NCBI RefSeq assembly: GCF_000953135.1
Contig: NZ_LN614827.1
Coordinates: 2,323,001-2,387,000 of the forward strand
Length of the DNA stretch: 64,000 bases
Reading direction: 5' to 3'
From: Legionella fallonii LLAP-10
Lineage (GTDB): Bacteria > Pseudomonadota > Gammaproteobacteria > Legionellales > Legionellaceae
Below, piece after piece: positions 1 through 9,484 of this stretch. The notes beneath the pieces were generated by a model. It was given only the letters and a program-made list of their open reading frames with translations, searched no databases and had not been told where the DNA came from. How positions within the stretch are numbered: the first letter of the stretch is position 1; every line of letters begins with the position of its first letter. A program made the position numbers and the translations under genes.

Positions 1-3000
1 GGTAATAAAGTGGTCTTACCAAATCCCATCCGTGCTTGAGCTGAATCGATTTTATCGGGATTAGTTTCATCATCCAGGAGTAGCCCACGGAATATATTCA
101 CTTGACGAGTATTACAACGATGACCAAACTCAGATTCAAAAAGTAGAAAGGCTCTTTGCATTTTTCGTTCTTGTTCCACTATTTGGGGATCAGTTACAGT
201 TGTATCTAACGCAATTTCAGAGTCAAGTAATCGGTCTAATTGGTAGTTTCTTTTAATATGCAGCATTGAAACTGCTTTGGCATCTTGTTTTAGTTTGAAT
301 GTACTTTGTACATCATTTAGGTGATCCAACTCAGTTTTATAATATAACAATCGAGTCATACCATTATTCAATACAATCTCAACTTGCTTACGATCGGTTC
401 CTTCGGGGAATTTAGAAAGAATTCTACCGTAATCATTTAAGAGATAAGCGGCATTGAGCTCTGCAAAAGTAATTCGTGGAGATGAGTTGCCTAAAATGGA
501 TTCTATCTTATCTTTAGCCTCCAAATACTCCATATTGCATTTAGCCTGTGCTTCAGTGACTTTTTCAATTAATTCATCCCTGGCTCTATCTTTTATGGAA
601 TAGGTTCCACCACTAACGGCAGTTTGGTATAAAAATGTTTCGAGTCTATCAGAAATAGCACGCATCTCACTTCGTGCAAAACCTTTTTCAGTGAGATAAC
701 TTTGAATTTTCGCAGAAGAATAAAACTCACTGGGATGGCGTGCTAGTTGATATTTATCTGCCCCTACAGCCCGCAGCCATCCATCTTTCTTCATTAACTC
801 AAATAATTCCGCAACATTTTGTTTACTTAACCCTCCAATTCCAGCATGTCCTGGAGTGACACTAAACAATTTTTCCAGAGTTTTAGTATTAAATAATCCA
901 TAGTTCTCGTAATAATAGCCATCTTCTTGAGCTTGGACAGAATCTTGAAATTGAGCTAATCCCTCTCCTTTTAGCCTTTGTTCAAGATCCAATTGAGCGG
1001 CATCAACGAGTGACTGAGGATCGCTATGCAAGTTAAATTGAACTAAAGAACGAGCCCCCATTGACTCAATAGGCATATCTGTTGTTTTTGTATTGATGCT
1101 TATCGCTTTTTTCTCACCGGTTAAAACAGGGGTCACGGGTTTTGTAAAGAAGTTTTGTAATGTATCTCCCTTGTTTGCAGATAATTGTTGCAATTCCTCT
1201 GTTGCAAACTCAGATTGTATCGCTCTCCACAGTTCGGAAAACTGAGCTAAAGGAAGTTCTTCAGATAGCCCTTTTAGATCTTTCACTTCATCATGAAATT
1301 CTGTTAATAGCTCGCTATAGGCTTCTCTATCCCATGTGTCAAGTTTACCTGTGGCACATACTCCTCTTTCTAATATATGATGTTGGAGTTCTGTACCAAT
1401 CAGCATAATTAGGGCTAATCGATCCTCTTTTGTTAATTTTCCTTCTTCCTTCAAGTCTGTAAATTTCTGCTTAAGGTTTTTTAATTGCTCTAATTCACTA
1501 GACTTTAAGGGAGTTCTAGGAACATTGGCTCCCAACAATTGGGTTAAAATTGAAGTTTTACCCTCTATTGATCCAATATGAAGTATACTTTGGAAGTTTT
1601 TGGCTTTTAATACGCTTCCTTTATCATTATAAGATCGAAGGTAATCTGCTGTAGCATAAGCTTGATTAAGCGCTTCCTTGCCCTGTAAATAAGATTGTTT
1701 CGCTGTATCATAATTAGTCGCTAATGTATCTCTATCTTTTTCACCCTCTTTAAATTCCTTATAGGCTTTGTGCATTGCCTTTTCTAACTCTACCAGCTCT
1801 GTTTCTAGGGTTATAATTTTTGGTGATTTAGCAATAAAAATAAAATATTCAGGGCTAGTAATTTCTCTAATTTTAGCCTCACACTCCTTAATCTTTAGAG
1901 CAATTTGTTCTTTAGCCTGTTTACTGAGTAAACCAGAACCTTCGAGTAATTTAATTCTAGATTCCGCTTCACGTATATCCTTCTCAATTTTTCCTCTAGC
2001 TTGCACACTGAGTGAATCAGAGCCTAACTCTTCTTTTAGCTTTATCACCTGCCCTTTTAACCTAGGTACTTCATCTTTTAATTGTTGTATTTGCCCTTCT
2101 AGAGCCTGCACTTCTTTTATTTCAGAAAGGGATAATTTTCTTTCAGTGTATGCGCTACCCTCTGCCGTTACTTTAAGATGTCTCACTGATGAAGTATTAG
2201 CAAGGGTAGGACTATCTGAAAGGAAATAATCTGTTGTTTTATCATTGTAAATCACGAACTTAGCAATGGATGGCACATAAACAGTGTTTTTATCAACACT
2301 AATCATTTCATCAGCAGGGAAGATCTTAGATAAATCGTGGGCAATAGAGTCCTCGTCAACTGCTAAATTAATAGCAACTGGCTTGCCACGATGATCTAAT
2401 AAATTCCCACTCCAGATTTCATTACCTTGCCCTTTTGACACTTTTAATATAGGGGTAAAGTCTGCAGTGTAGCCATGTATTGCGCCTGTTGAATCTATAA
2501 AATAATGTTCTGCTTTAACTCTTCTTTTTAATGCAATGGGTACTGAATCCATCATATCGGGTTGGATGTATTGAAGAACTTTAGAGCTGCCATCTAAGGT
2601 TTTTAATTCTCTTTGAATGACAAGACTTCCATCTTCCTGGGGTGTTATAGACGCTTTAATTTTAGTCTCATTACCCTCATCTTCCGTATAAATATAGCCC
2701 CCGTCTTGTGGTTTAAATGGGAGATTATCTATACCCAATACTTGTAATGCGATATTAGATTGAATATAAGCTGGCATCACTCCTAACTTATTATTACCGA
2801 GATAAATAACACCATGTAAAATATCTAAACTTCTATTGGACCCTAATGAGATAAATCCAGGAAGACCTTTAGAGGTGGTCGGCTTCTCAGCAGTAATAGT
2901 TACTTTTGGACCGTCAAATTTACGATCCTCCACATACTGACTAAAAACTTTCTTGAATTGTTCAGCACGACCATTCTCATGCAAATTACTAGAGAAGTTA

Positions 3001-6000
3001 ACTAAACTATCTTGCAGTTTATTTATATTTGACTGTAATAAGCCCATCTCTCTGCTAAATTCAAAATTCTTACTAAGATTAGCCAGTGTATCTTCATTGG
3101 CCTGATCAAAAATTGATTGATAAGCTAAATTAGAACATATTAATTTGGCATGAAGCTCATCTAATCTAGCCTGATCGACTGGAGTTTTGTTTCGCTCGAT
3201 CTCAATTTTGAGAGCCAGTATATTAACGTCTCTAGCAAATCCAAATAATCTATCCGTAGCATCAGGATTCTTTGCACTTAAAGGGTTATCTTTGGTTAAA
3301 GAATCAACAAAAGAGTCTGATTGTTTTGTTGTAGGAGCATCCGTAGAAGTAATTGCCTTAAATGCTCTAGGATCAATAATGGCAGCCTTGAGTAAGAGCT
3401 CATCAATAAATGCTTCATGAGGTGCTTTAAGGGCACATGGATTCTTTTTTTGATCTAAAGGAAGATTCTTTACAAAGTCCAAAAGTTGACGTTTTTCTTC
3501 ATCTGTTTTAGCATTTCGAAACGCATCCAGGAAGGCTCTATCAAAAAGTTCACGACCTTGTGTACTATTTATTCCATCAATTGAAAGTACAAACTTTTTA
3601 TCTGCGTAAAAGGCGATAAATTGATGAGCCAACAAGGCATCACCATTCCTCATACCTAACCTATCAGCCAGTCGGCGTAATTTGTCATCAACTGCCTTTT
3701 CTTTACCATAAGCAGTTAAAGCCACTTGTAACCCTTTTTGCCCCTCATATATTCCTTCTAATCCAATAGGAGACTCATGAAGAGCGCGGTCTACTTCTTT
3801 TAATAAAGTCATATCAACAGGCTGAGTACCATCTGGAGTTAGCAACTTAATTTTTGCTGACATAGCCTCATCAGGAGGAGTTATTAGTTTTTCCCATTGT
3901 TTAATCGTTGAGAAGAATTTTGGATTGACTTGTGTCCCTCTAACTTGCGATAAATTCAACTTTATTAAATTCATTAACAGTTGATTTCTTTGCGTATTCT
4001 CCAAGGTGGTGAAAGAATCGCCAAGTGATTTCTCTTCGTCGTCAGCTCTATAGCGCTCTAGCATGCTATTGGCTATATCCTTAACTATCTCGGCTGGTGG
4101 AGGATAGGGCAAATTAAAGATTGCAGAAGTTGCAGCATGACAAAACTCTGTAATTCGTTCACCTTTATTTTCTAAACCATTATGCGTCTTTAATTTATGT
4201 AAATAACTTGCAACGTCTCTAAAATATTGACCACATTGATCTTGACTTACTCCTTTCGGGGTAGGAGTTGGATTTTCTCGTAAAAACTTTAAAGTGCTTC
4301 CATCGATTACCGTTGTTTCATATAGCCTTAAAAATGTCGCCTTCGGTGGTACAAAGCCTTTTGAATCTACAGCTTCATGTTGCCCTACTAAATCCGTGCC
4401 CCTTAGCTGAACTTTGGGAACAACTACGGCTTCTACTTTGGGTTTCGGCTCAACCTTAGACAGTTTTTCTTTAATTCTTGATGCAATTAGAAGTGCTACT
4501 GCTTTACGCTGTTCACGGAAGGCCTCTATATCAATTGGCTTCATTCCCATTTCTTGAGCCTGCCCCTCAGCAAGGGTTATGGGGTACCCTGATTCCTGCA
4601 GGGCTGCGTATTTCATGTTAGCTTTTTGTTCTAAAAAGTGATGAAACGCATTATTGATGGCTACAGTTGGATTGACATTGTTCTGAATACTGTATAATTT
4701 TTCTGGGCTTTCATGTTTTAACCATATAGCAAACATTTCACGAACCCATTCTTTTTTAATTTCTGCAGGAATAGGTTCTTTACTGACCCGCTCGGAAACC
4801 TTATCAAGCTTTATATACTCATCATTTCCACTTCCCATTGAGTCAATCTGATTAATATCTGGGCTATTTACACTTAATATAACTTTTCGTTCTACGATGC
4901 CAAGAGATTTTGCTTTTAGTCTTTGATTTAAGCTCTGAATTTCTTGGAATACTGATCCAGGAAGAAACGTATTTCTTCCTTCTTTGAAAAATCGAGCTCT
5001 CTCTTCTGCGGATTGTTTGTACAGGTCTCTATTTCTGTCTTTTTCTGTTCCGATTCTTCCTGCTGACAACTCATCTAATATTCTATACTCCGCATTAGTC
5101 TCCATATGATGGGTAATGACTCTTCCTCTGTAATGATTAATTTGAATAACCCGATCATTAGCCTCTCTCTCAATATCATCCACTTCAAAGGTTTTTATGG
5201 TTTCTTCTAGGTGTTGGCTAACAGTTTCCAGCTCTTGTGCAGCCAGCTTAAACACGTGACTTACAGCATTGATTGTTTGTAAATCAGTATTCTTAGCTTT
5301 TAATTTTCCAAGAAGATCCTCGGCTTTAGCAATTCTATTTTCAACTGATCCATCAACTGTACGATCCCCTTTAAGATTTTGAAGTTTTATAACAACTGAA
5401 ACCTTCAATCTATCTAGTTCTCCTACCTCTTTTCTCAGTAGGTCTAAACGTGATTCCAGGTTTTTTAATTTTACCGAATTTTTTCCTTTACCAATGGATT
5501 GTTTTTCAGTTTCAATTTCTTGGGTAAGGGAATTAATAAGCTTTTGTGACTGCTCAATCATCCGTGCCAATTTGGCTTCACTTTCAGAAAGTTTCGCTAC
5601 AATCGATTTTAGATTGGTTGAGGTTTCCTTAATACCAACTTCAAGTTTATTTACAAAAGCTTGGCGTTGAGCAGCAAAGACTGTTTTCCTGTATTGCTCT
5701 TCGTTAGCAGGCGACGCATTGCGTAAGAAATCTAAAATCCCAACAACCTTAGGATTGGTAAGTGACTCCTTATGTGCTACTACCAGTTTAAAAAAGGTGG
5801 ATTTATCAATTTCTTTTCGCGTGCCACCTACATTTATTTCAACTTTAGTATCCTCTTTTCTCGCGTCGCCAGTATTAAAACTAACAATATTTGCTTCTTC
5901 TAAATCTTTTGCTGTAACGTTCCTTGATGCGCTCCATGCAGTAGCATGTGCTAAACGCTCCTTATCAGAGTGTATATGTCTTTCATTGACAGTTAGCTTT

Positions 6001-8954
6001 TTAATCTGATGGTTAATTAATTGTATTGAAGCTTTCCAGGCGAGAGCGTTAGAGTGTGAACTTAATCGTTCCAATGCCGCTGCATCAATATTCCCCTTCT
6101 CATCAGTCTTTAACGGCATAACGCCAGATTGCCAATCAAAAGCAGGATCTTCACTATAAACGGCCGGATCAAAAAATTCTTTGATTTCTCGGTCTCGTTT
6201 GTTATTTTTTAAATACAAATATAAGTCTTGGGCATGACTAGAAATTTTGTCATTGATACGATCTATAGCTGCCTTGTTTTCACCCTTGTTTTTATTGACA
6301 AGCTTCTCTTTAGCATCAAGCAATGCAGTAAAATATCGTTGATAATATTCAGTAGTTGGCGGTTTTTTTAATTCGCATAAGCGCATAGATACTTTATGTA
6401 GCTCGGCTGGGGAAAGATATTCAGGCTCAATAGTTCTGAGCATCTTGGTATATTCCGGATCAATAAATTTTACTTTATTTTCACCTTGCTCCACACCTTT
6501 TTTCCCACAAACATCATTCAATATCCCTTCCTTTTGCTCCAACAACATAGCTAATCGAACTTTTTTATACGTTCCTTTTCCTAGCTCATATAATTCACAA
6601 GACTGCGCTTTTTTGGCAAAACAGTTTTGAGTATTTTGTGGTCGTTGCAACAACTCTTGAAATTCTGGTGGCGCATTATCTGAAGCGATTGAACTAAAAT
6701 TTTTAATGTAATTGGAATAAACATCGGACTGAGAATTTAAAGCCCTCAACCTTTCGAAATATCCCATGTGACTACGTTCTTCCATGGTCGTATGTTTAAG
6801 TTTTAAATCAATATGAGTTTGTGCCCAACCAGCCATGGAATTGGAACGGATTAATGTACTTAAATAATCTAACCCCTCGGGAGAATGTAAACGATCTTCA
6901 GGAACAGAAAAAGTTAATGCGTTCTTTCTCATTGATTCAGTGCCCATACGCCATAATTGATAGACACCTGAACCAGCACTAAACAGATCGGTAATAGCAG
7001 CCCATAAACCAACATTGGCCACGGTATCCCAGAATCCTTTACGACCATTTTTTATATTACTAACTCCCCCGTTCAGAAGCGCCGTATTTTCTAAAGCGCC
7101 AGATGAATCATAGGTCGATAGTTTTATATTGCCCCCTTCCTTTTTGATGATCAGCTGCATGGCGTGGCCTTCTAAGCCAGTCTCAAGATATAATGACTCT
7201 CCGTCTTTTAGGTTTTTAACCGATTCTTGTAATGCTCTACTCGCTAAGGCAAGCTTTTTTTCAAAGGCTTCTTGTTTTTTATCAAATTCATGCTCTATCT
7301 TTTTGTAACTGTCTTTGGGCCCCCCTTCTTTAGAAGCAGTGGCAACATACCCACCCCAATCGGACCCAACTTCTTTCAGGATATGACTTAAATCCCTAGT
7401 GCGCTCCATATTGCCATGATAAACACCTAACCGCTCTTTGTCTTTTTTTGATAAAGTCAACCCATACTGCTCAAAATCTTCTGGGTTATGCACCAACTTA
7501 TCTATAACCTCGAACTCCATGGAGGTTACCAGTTCAGCATAACCTCCTGTAGAGCAAGCATGTTCGCCATTTAAAGGGTTCGTGTTTGACTTACCGGCTA
7601 CATTATCAATGGCATTTTTTACTGCTTCAATGGTGTCCTTACTATCCTCTTCTCTTGGTAGGGATTCTATAATGGTACGTAAACCATATAAATCGCGATA
7701 AAGATTCGCGTCTGACGTACCGACTACACTATCAATGGTATTTTTTACTGCTTCAATGATGTCATCACTATCCTCTTCTCCTGTTAAGGATTCTATAACT
7801 GCATATAAAGCGCGATAAGGATTGACTACACTATCAATGGCATTTTTTACTACTTCAATGGTGTCATCACTATCCTCTTCTCTTGTTAAGGATTCTATAA
7901 CTGTATATAAATCACGATGATGTTTATTTTTTGTTCCAGCAACCATCTGTGATGCTAAGACCATCCCAAAGCGAGTGTGAAGTGACGATTCAATACTCGC
8001 TTGATCACGTTTTTTCTCACCACCAACTTGAGTTAATCCGGTGACTTTTGCAACATTTTGCGCTCCCTTCAGACGCAATTGCTCTAGGGTTGTTCTTTCT
8101 TCTTCTGTGATGACTTCAGGAACAGGAGGATGTTCTTTAGGTTCTGGCTTTTGAGGAGCGCTACCAAATAGAGCCTTACCTATTCTATAAAAAACATAAG
8201 GTATTATGGCCGCAGCAAAAAAAATTATTTTTGCAACAAACGTTGCCGCGGTCTGAAGACCTTTAGAAATAGTTGATCCAATCGTAGAAAAAAAACCTGG
8301 CTCACGTTTAGGTGCCTCTATAGCAGTTTTTGCTGGGAGTTGCTGCTGCTCTAAATTAACTTGATTATTCTTCTTAATAAAGTTTTGCCATATACCTGCT
8401 TCCCATTGAAGGAGCATAGGATTTTTTCCCAAACGTACCTTATTGATTTGCCGCCAACGTTGATATGCATCGCTCAGATCTTTTGGTTGTTCTGGATTAT
8501 TGCTCCTCGCTCTCTTTTCAGCCGTTAAATCAAGCCATAATTTCTCTAAGTCCTTATCAGCACCCATCATAGCTAATCTATTTTCAAGGACAACTAACTC
8601 ATCACCTGTTGCTCTTTTCAGCAACAGTTTTCTTGCATCATCATTGGTTAGTCCCAAAATAAATTCTTTGGTCAGGCCTTCATATAGTGTCTTAAGCTGA
8701 GCACGTATGGTGTCATTTTTCTGCAACGCCTGTTTAATAACTGTTTCTGGACCAGAAGCGGTATAGAGCTGGTCTCTATGCTCAGTTAAGACGTCCTTTA
8801 ATTCTCGTCTACGAGCTATATCCTTTATTGCAGGAAAAATTTCTGTTTGTATTATTTTGATTTGATCAATGTCCAGTTTTTTTATGAACGAATTAATTTG
8901 ATCTAATTCTAGAGTGGAAAAAATATCCGCAATCTCTTTAGTATATTTAGTCAT
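1..8954 (-). CDS. Giant multidomain protein with P-loop, DUF3638-like (partial, C-terminus outside window)
   Basis: An uninterrupted reverse reading frame of about 2,984 codons starts at ATG 8954 behind a G-rich ribosome site (AGGGG) and runs off the window edge. No catalytic domain was recognised in the first 2,900 residues. Visible features are a hydrophobic stretch near residues 225-260 (one or two membrane passes), three acidic repeat units near residues 345-451, and long charged helical regions. At the truncated end the sequence RMGFGKTTLLP (about residues 2975-2984) forms a Walker A-like loop. Its setting, an ARMGFGKT-type loop after a Gln/Arg-rich helix, resembles the MGEGK(T/S) loop of DUF3638 proteins of fungi and plants. 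That family link is inference. Size, single hydrophobic region and coiled coils fit a Legionella effector or a large intracellular P-loop protein. The gene stands alone, with a 530-base gap upstream. Confidence 0.8.
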   Translation of the reverse strand, partial: MTKYTKEIADIFSTLELDQINSFIKKLDIDQIKIIQTEIFPAIKDIARRRELKDVLTEHRDQLYTASGPETVIKQALQKNDTIRAQLKTLYEGLTKEFILGLTNDDARKLLLKRATGDELVVLENRLAMMGADKDLEKLWLDLTAEKRARSNNPEQPKDLSDAYQRWRQINKVRLGKNPMLLQWEAGIWQNFIKKNNQVNLEQQQLPAKTAIEAPKREPGFFSTIGSTISKGLQTAATFVAKIIFFAAAIIPYVFYRIGKALFGSAPQKPEPKEHPPVPEVITEEERTTLEQLRLKGAQNVAKVTGLTQVGGEKKRDQASIESSLHTRFGMVLASQMVAGTKNKHHRDLYTVIESLTREEDSDDTIEVVKNAIDSVVNPYRALYAVIESLTGEEDSDDIIEAVKNTIDSVVGTSDANLYRDLYGLRTIIESLPREEDSKDTIEAVKNAIDNVAGKSNTNPLNGEHACSTGGYAELVTSMEFEVIDKLVHNPEDFEQYGLTLSKKDKERLGVYHGNMERTRDLSHILKEVGSDWGGYVATASKEGGPKDSYKKIEHEFDKKQEAFEKKLALASRALQESVKNLKDGESLYLETGLEGHAMQLIIKKEGGNIKLSTYDSSGALENTALLNGGVSNIKNGRKGFWDTVANVGLWAAITDLFSAGSGVYQLWRMGTESMRKNALTFSVPEDRLHSPEGLDYLSTLIRSNSMAGWAQTHIDLKLKHTTMEERSHMGYFERLRALNSQSDVYSNYIKNFSSIASDNAPPEFQELLQRPQNTQNCFAKKAQSCELYELGKGTYKKVRLAMLLEQKEGILNDVCGKKGVEQGENKVKFIDPEYTKMLRTIEPEYLSPAELHKVSMRLCELKKPPTTEYYQRYFTALLDAKEKLVNKNKGENKAAIDRINDKISSHAQDLYLYLKNNKRDREIKEFFDPAVYSEDPAFDWQSGVMPLKTDEKGNIDAAALERLSSHSNALAWKASIQLINHQIKKLTVNERHIHSDKERLAHATAWSASRNVTAKDLEEANIVSFNTGDARKEDTKVEINVGGTRKEIDKSTFFKLVVAHKESLTNPKVVGILDFLRNASPANEEQYRKTVFAAQRQAFVNKLEVGIKETSTNLKSIVAKLSESEAKLARMIEQSQKLINSLTQEIETEKQSIGKGKNSVKLKNLESRLDLLRKEVGELDRLKVSVVIKLQNLKGDRTVDGSVENRIAKAEDLLGKLKAKNTDLQTINAVSHVFKLAAQELETVSQHLEETIKTFEVDDIEREANDRVIQINHYRGRVITHHMETNAEYRILDELSAGRIGTEKDRNRDLYKQSAEERARFFKEGRNTFLPGSVFQEIQSLNQRLKAKSLGIVERKVILSVNSPDINQIDSMGSGNDEYIKLDKVSERVSKEPIPAEIKKEWVREMFAIWLKHESPEKLYSIQNNVNPTVAINNAFHHFLEQKANMKYAALQESGYPITLAEGQAQEMGMKPIDIEAFREQRKAVALLIASRIKEKLSKVEPKPKVEAVVVPKVQLRGTDLVGQHEAVDSKGFVPPKATFLRLYETTVIDGSTLKFLRENPTPTPKGVSQDQCGQYFRDVASYLHKLKTHNGLENKGERITEFCHAATSAIFNLPYPPPAEIVKDIANSMLERYRADDEEKSLGDSFTTLENTQRNQLLMNLIKLNLSQVRGTQVNPKFFSTIKQWEKLITPPDEAMSAKIKLLTPDGTQPVDMTLLKEVDRALHESPIGLEGIYEGQKGLQVALTAYGKEKAVDDKLRRLADRLGMRNGDALLAHQFIAFYADKKFVLSIDGINSTQGRELFDRAFLDAFRNAKTDEEKRQLLDFVKNLPLDQKKNPCALKAPHEAFIDELLLKAAIIDPRAFKAITSTDAPTTKQSDSFVDSLTKDNPLSAKNPDATDRLFGFARDVNILALKIEIERNKTPVDQARLDELHAKLICSNLAYQSIFDQANEDTLANLSKNFEFSREMGLLQSNINKLQDSLVNFSSNLHENGRAEQFKKVFSQYVEDRKFDGPKVTITAEKPTTSKGLPGFISLGSNRSLDILHGVIYLGNNKLGVMPAYIQSNIALQVLGIDNLPFKPQDGGYIYTEDEGNETKIKASITPQEDGSLVIQRELKTLDGSSKVLQYIQPDMMDSVPIALKRRVKAEHYFIDSTGAIHGYTADFTPILKVSKGQGNEIWSGNLLDHRGKPVAINLAVDEDSIAHDLSKIFPADEMISVDKNTVYVPSIAKFVIYNDKTTDYFLSDSPTLANTSSVRHLKVTAEGSAYTERKLSLSEIKEVQALEGQIQQLKDEVPRLKGQVIKLKEELGSDSLSVQARGKIEKDIREAESRIKLLEGSGLLSKQAKEQIALKIKECEAKIREITSPEYFIFIAKSPKIITLETELVELEKAMHKAYKEFKEGEKDRDTLATNYDTAKQSYLQGKEALNQAYATADYLRSYNDKGSVLKAKNFQSILHIGSIEGKTSILTQLLGANVPRTPLKSSELEQLKNLKQKFTDLKEEGKLTKEDRLALIMLIGTELQHHILERGVCATGKLDTWDREAYSELLTEFHDEVKDLKGLSEELPLAQFSELWRAIQSEFATEELQQLSANKGDTLQNFFTKPVTPVLTGEKKAISINTKTTDMPIESMGARSLVQFNLHSDPQSLVDAAQLDLEQRLKGEGLAQFQDSVQAQEDGYYYENYGLFNTKTLEKLFSVTPGHAGIGGLSKQNVAELFELMKKDGWLRAVGADKYQLARHPSEFYSSAKIQSYLTEKGFARSEMRAISDRLETFLYQTAVSGGTYSIKDRARDELIEKVTEAQAKCNMEYLEAKDKIESILGNSSPRITFAELNAAYLLNDYGRILSKFPEGTDRKQVEIVLNNGMTRLLYYKTELDHLNDVQSTFKLKQDAKAVSMLHIKRNYQLDRLLDSEIALDTTVTDPQIVEQERKMQRAFLLFESEFGHRCNTRQVNIFRGLLLDDETNPDKIDSAQARMGFGKTTLL
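7602..7920 (-). repeat. Three degenerate tandem repeats inside the giant gene
   Basis: Three copies of a roughly 90-base unit begin near 7829, 7727 and 7602 (plus coordinates). Each encodes a segment with the core IESL-x-x-EEDS-x-DTIE-x-VKN-x-IDSV. The units are in-frame, spaced about 102 and 125 bases, and strongly alike at DNA level, which suggests recent duplication. The third unit carries an insertion before the core. Confidence 0.85.
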
Positions 8955-9484
8955 CCCCAACCCCTAATCTTTTCTATCTGTTTAACATCTACTGCGTCAT
9001 TAATTTATTAAAAACCAATGGGTGCCGCGCCCAATTTTTTATTAGATAAAGCTCGCTCAATTGCTAAACCCGCGCTTCACTATTCGAACACTAAAAAGCA
9101 AAACGAGTTAAAATTATTTCTTCATCTAATGCACAAAATGACCACCATATTTTCTTTATGATAAATTATAGATCATAACAATCATTATTACCTCTATCCT
9201 ATTTGTATAAAAATAGTTCTTATTTACCAATATACTCTTTTATAATTAACAAATGATTAACATCCAGGGTTAAATAAAGTCATTTTTTTGCATCAATGGT
9301 ATGAGTAATGAGAGAGAATGAGAGAGAATGAGAAAAATAGATCAATAAAACATAAACTTATATTAGAGTATGTGTTCTGTGTATTAGACCCCCGCATCAC
9401 TGCCGTTGACATAGGGGACTTATTATTGAACTCAACTTATTGTAATGCTAAATTCGACGTCTTAATTATTAGAGATAAGATATA
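8955..9484. other. Intergenic region between divergent genes, with short tandem repeat
   Basis: 530 bases of AT-rich non-coding sequence between the giant minus-strand gene and the plus-strand protease, presumably holding both promoters. A 10-base unit (AATGAGAGAG) is repeated at 9307-9326 with a partial third copy to 9332. No RNA gene or PmrA-type tandem site was seen. Confidence 0.6.
9426..9454 (+). promoter_or_regulatory. Possible sigma-70 promoter of the metalloprotease gene
   Basis: TTGAAC at 9426-9431 and TAAATT at 9449-9454 are separated by 17 bases and lie about 30 bases before the start codon. Both hexamers are only moderate matches, so this is a weak prediction. Confidence 0.25.

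Noticed and set aside
1768..2229. A 153-codon plus-strand frame
   Set aside because: It is a shadow of the giant minus-strand gene, Ser/Leu-rich as typical for antisense frames.
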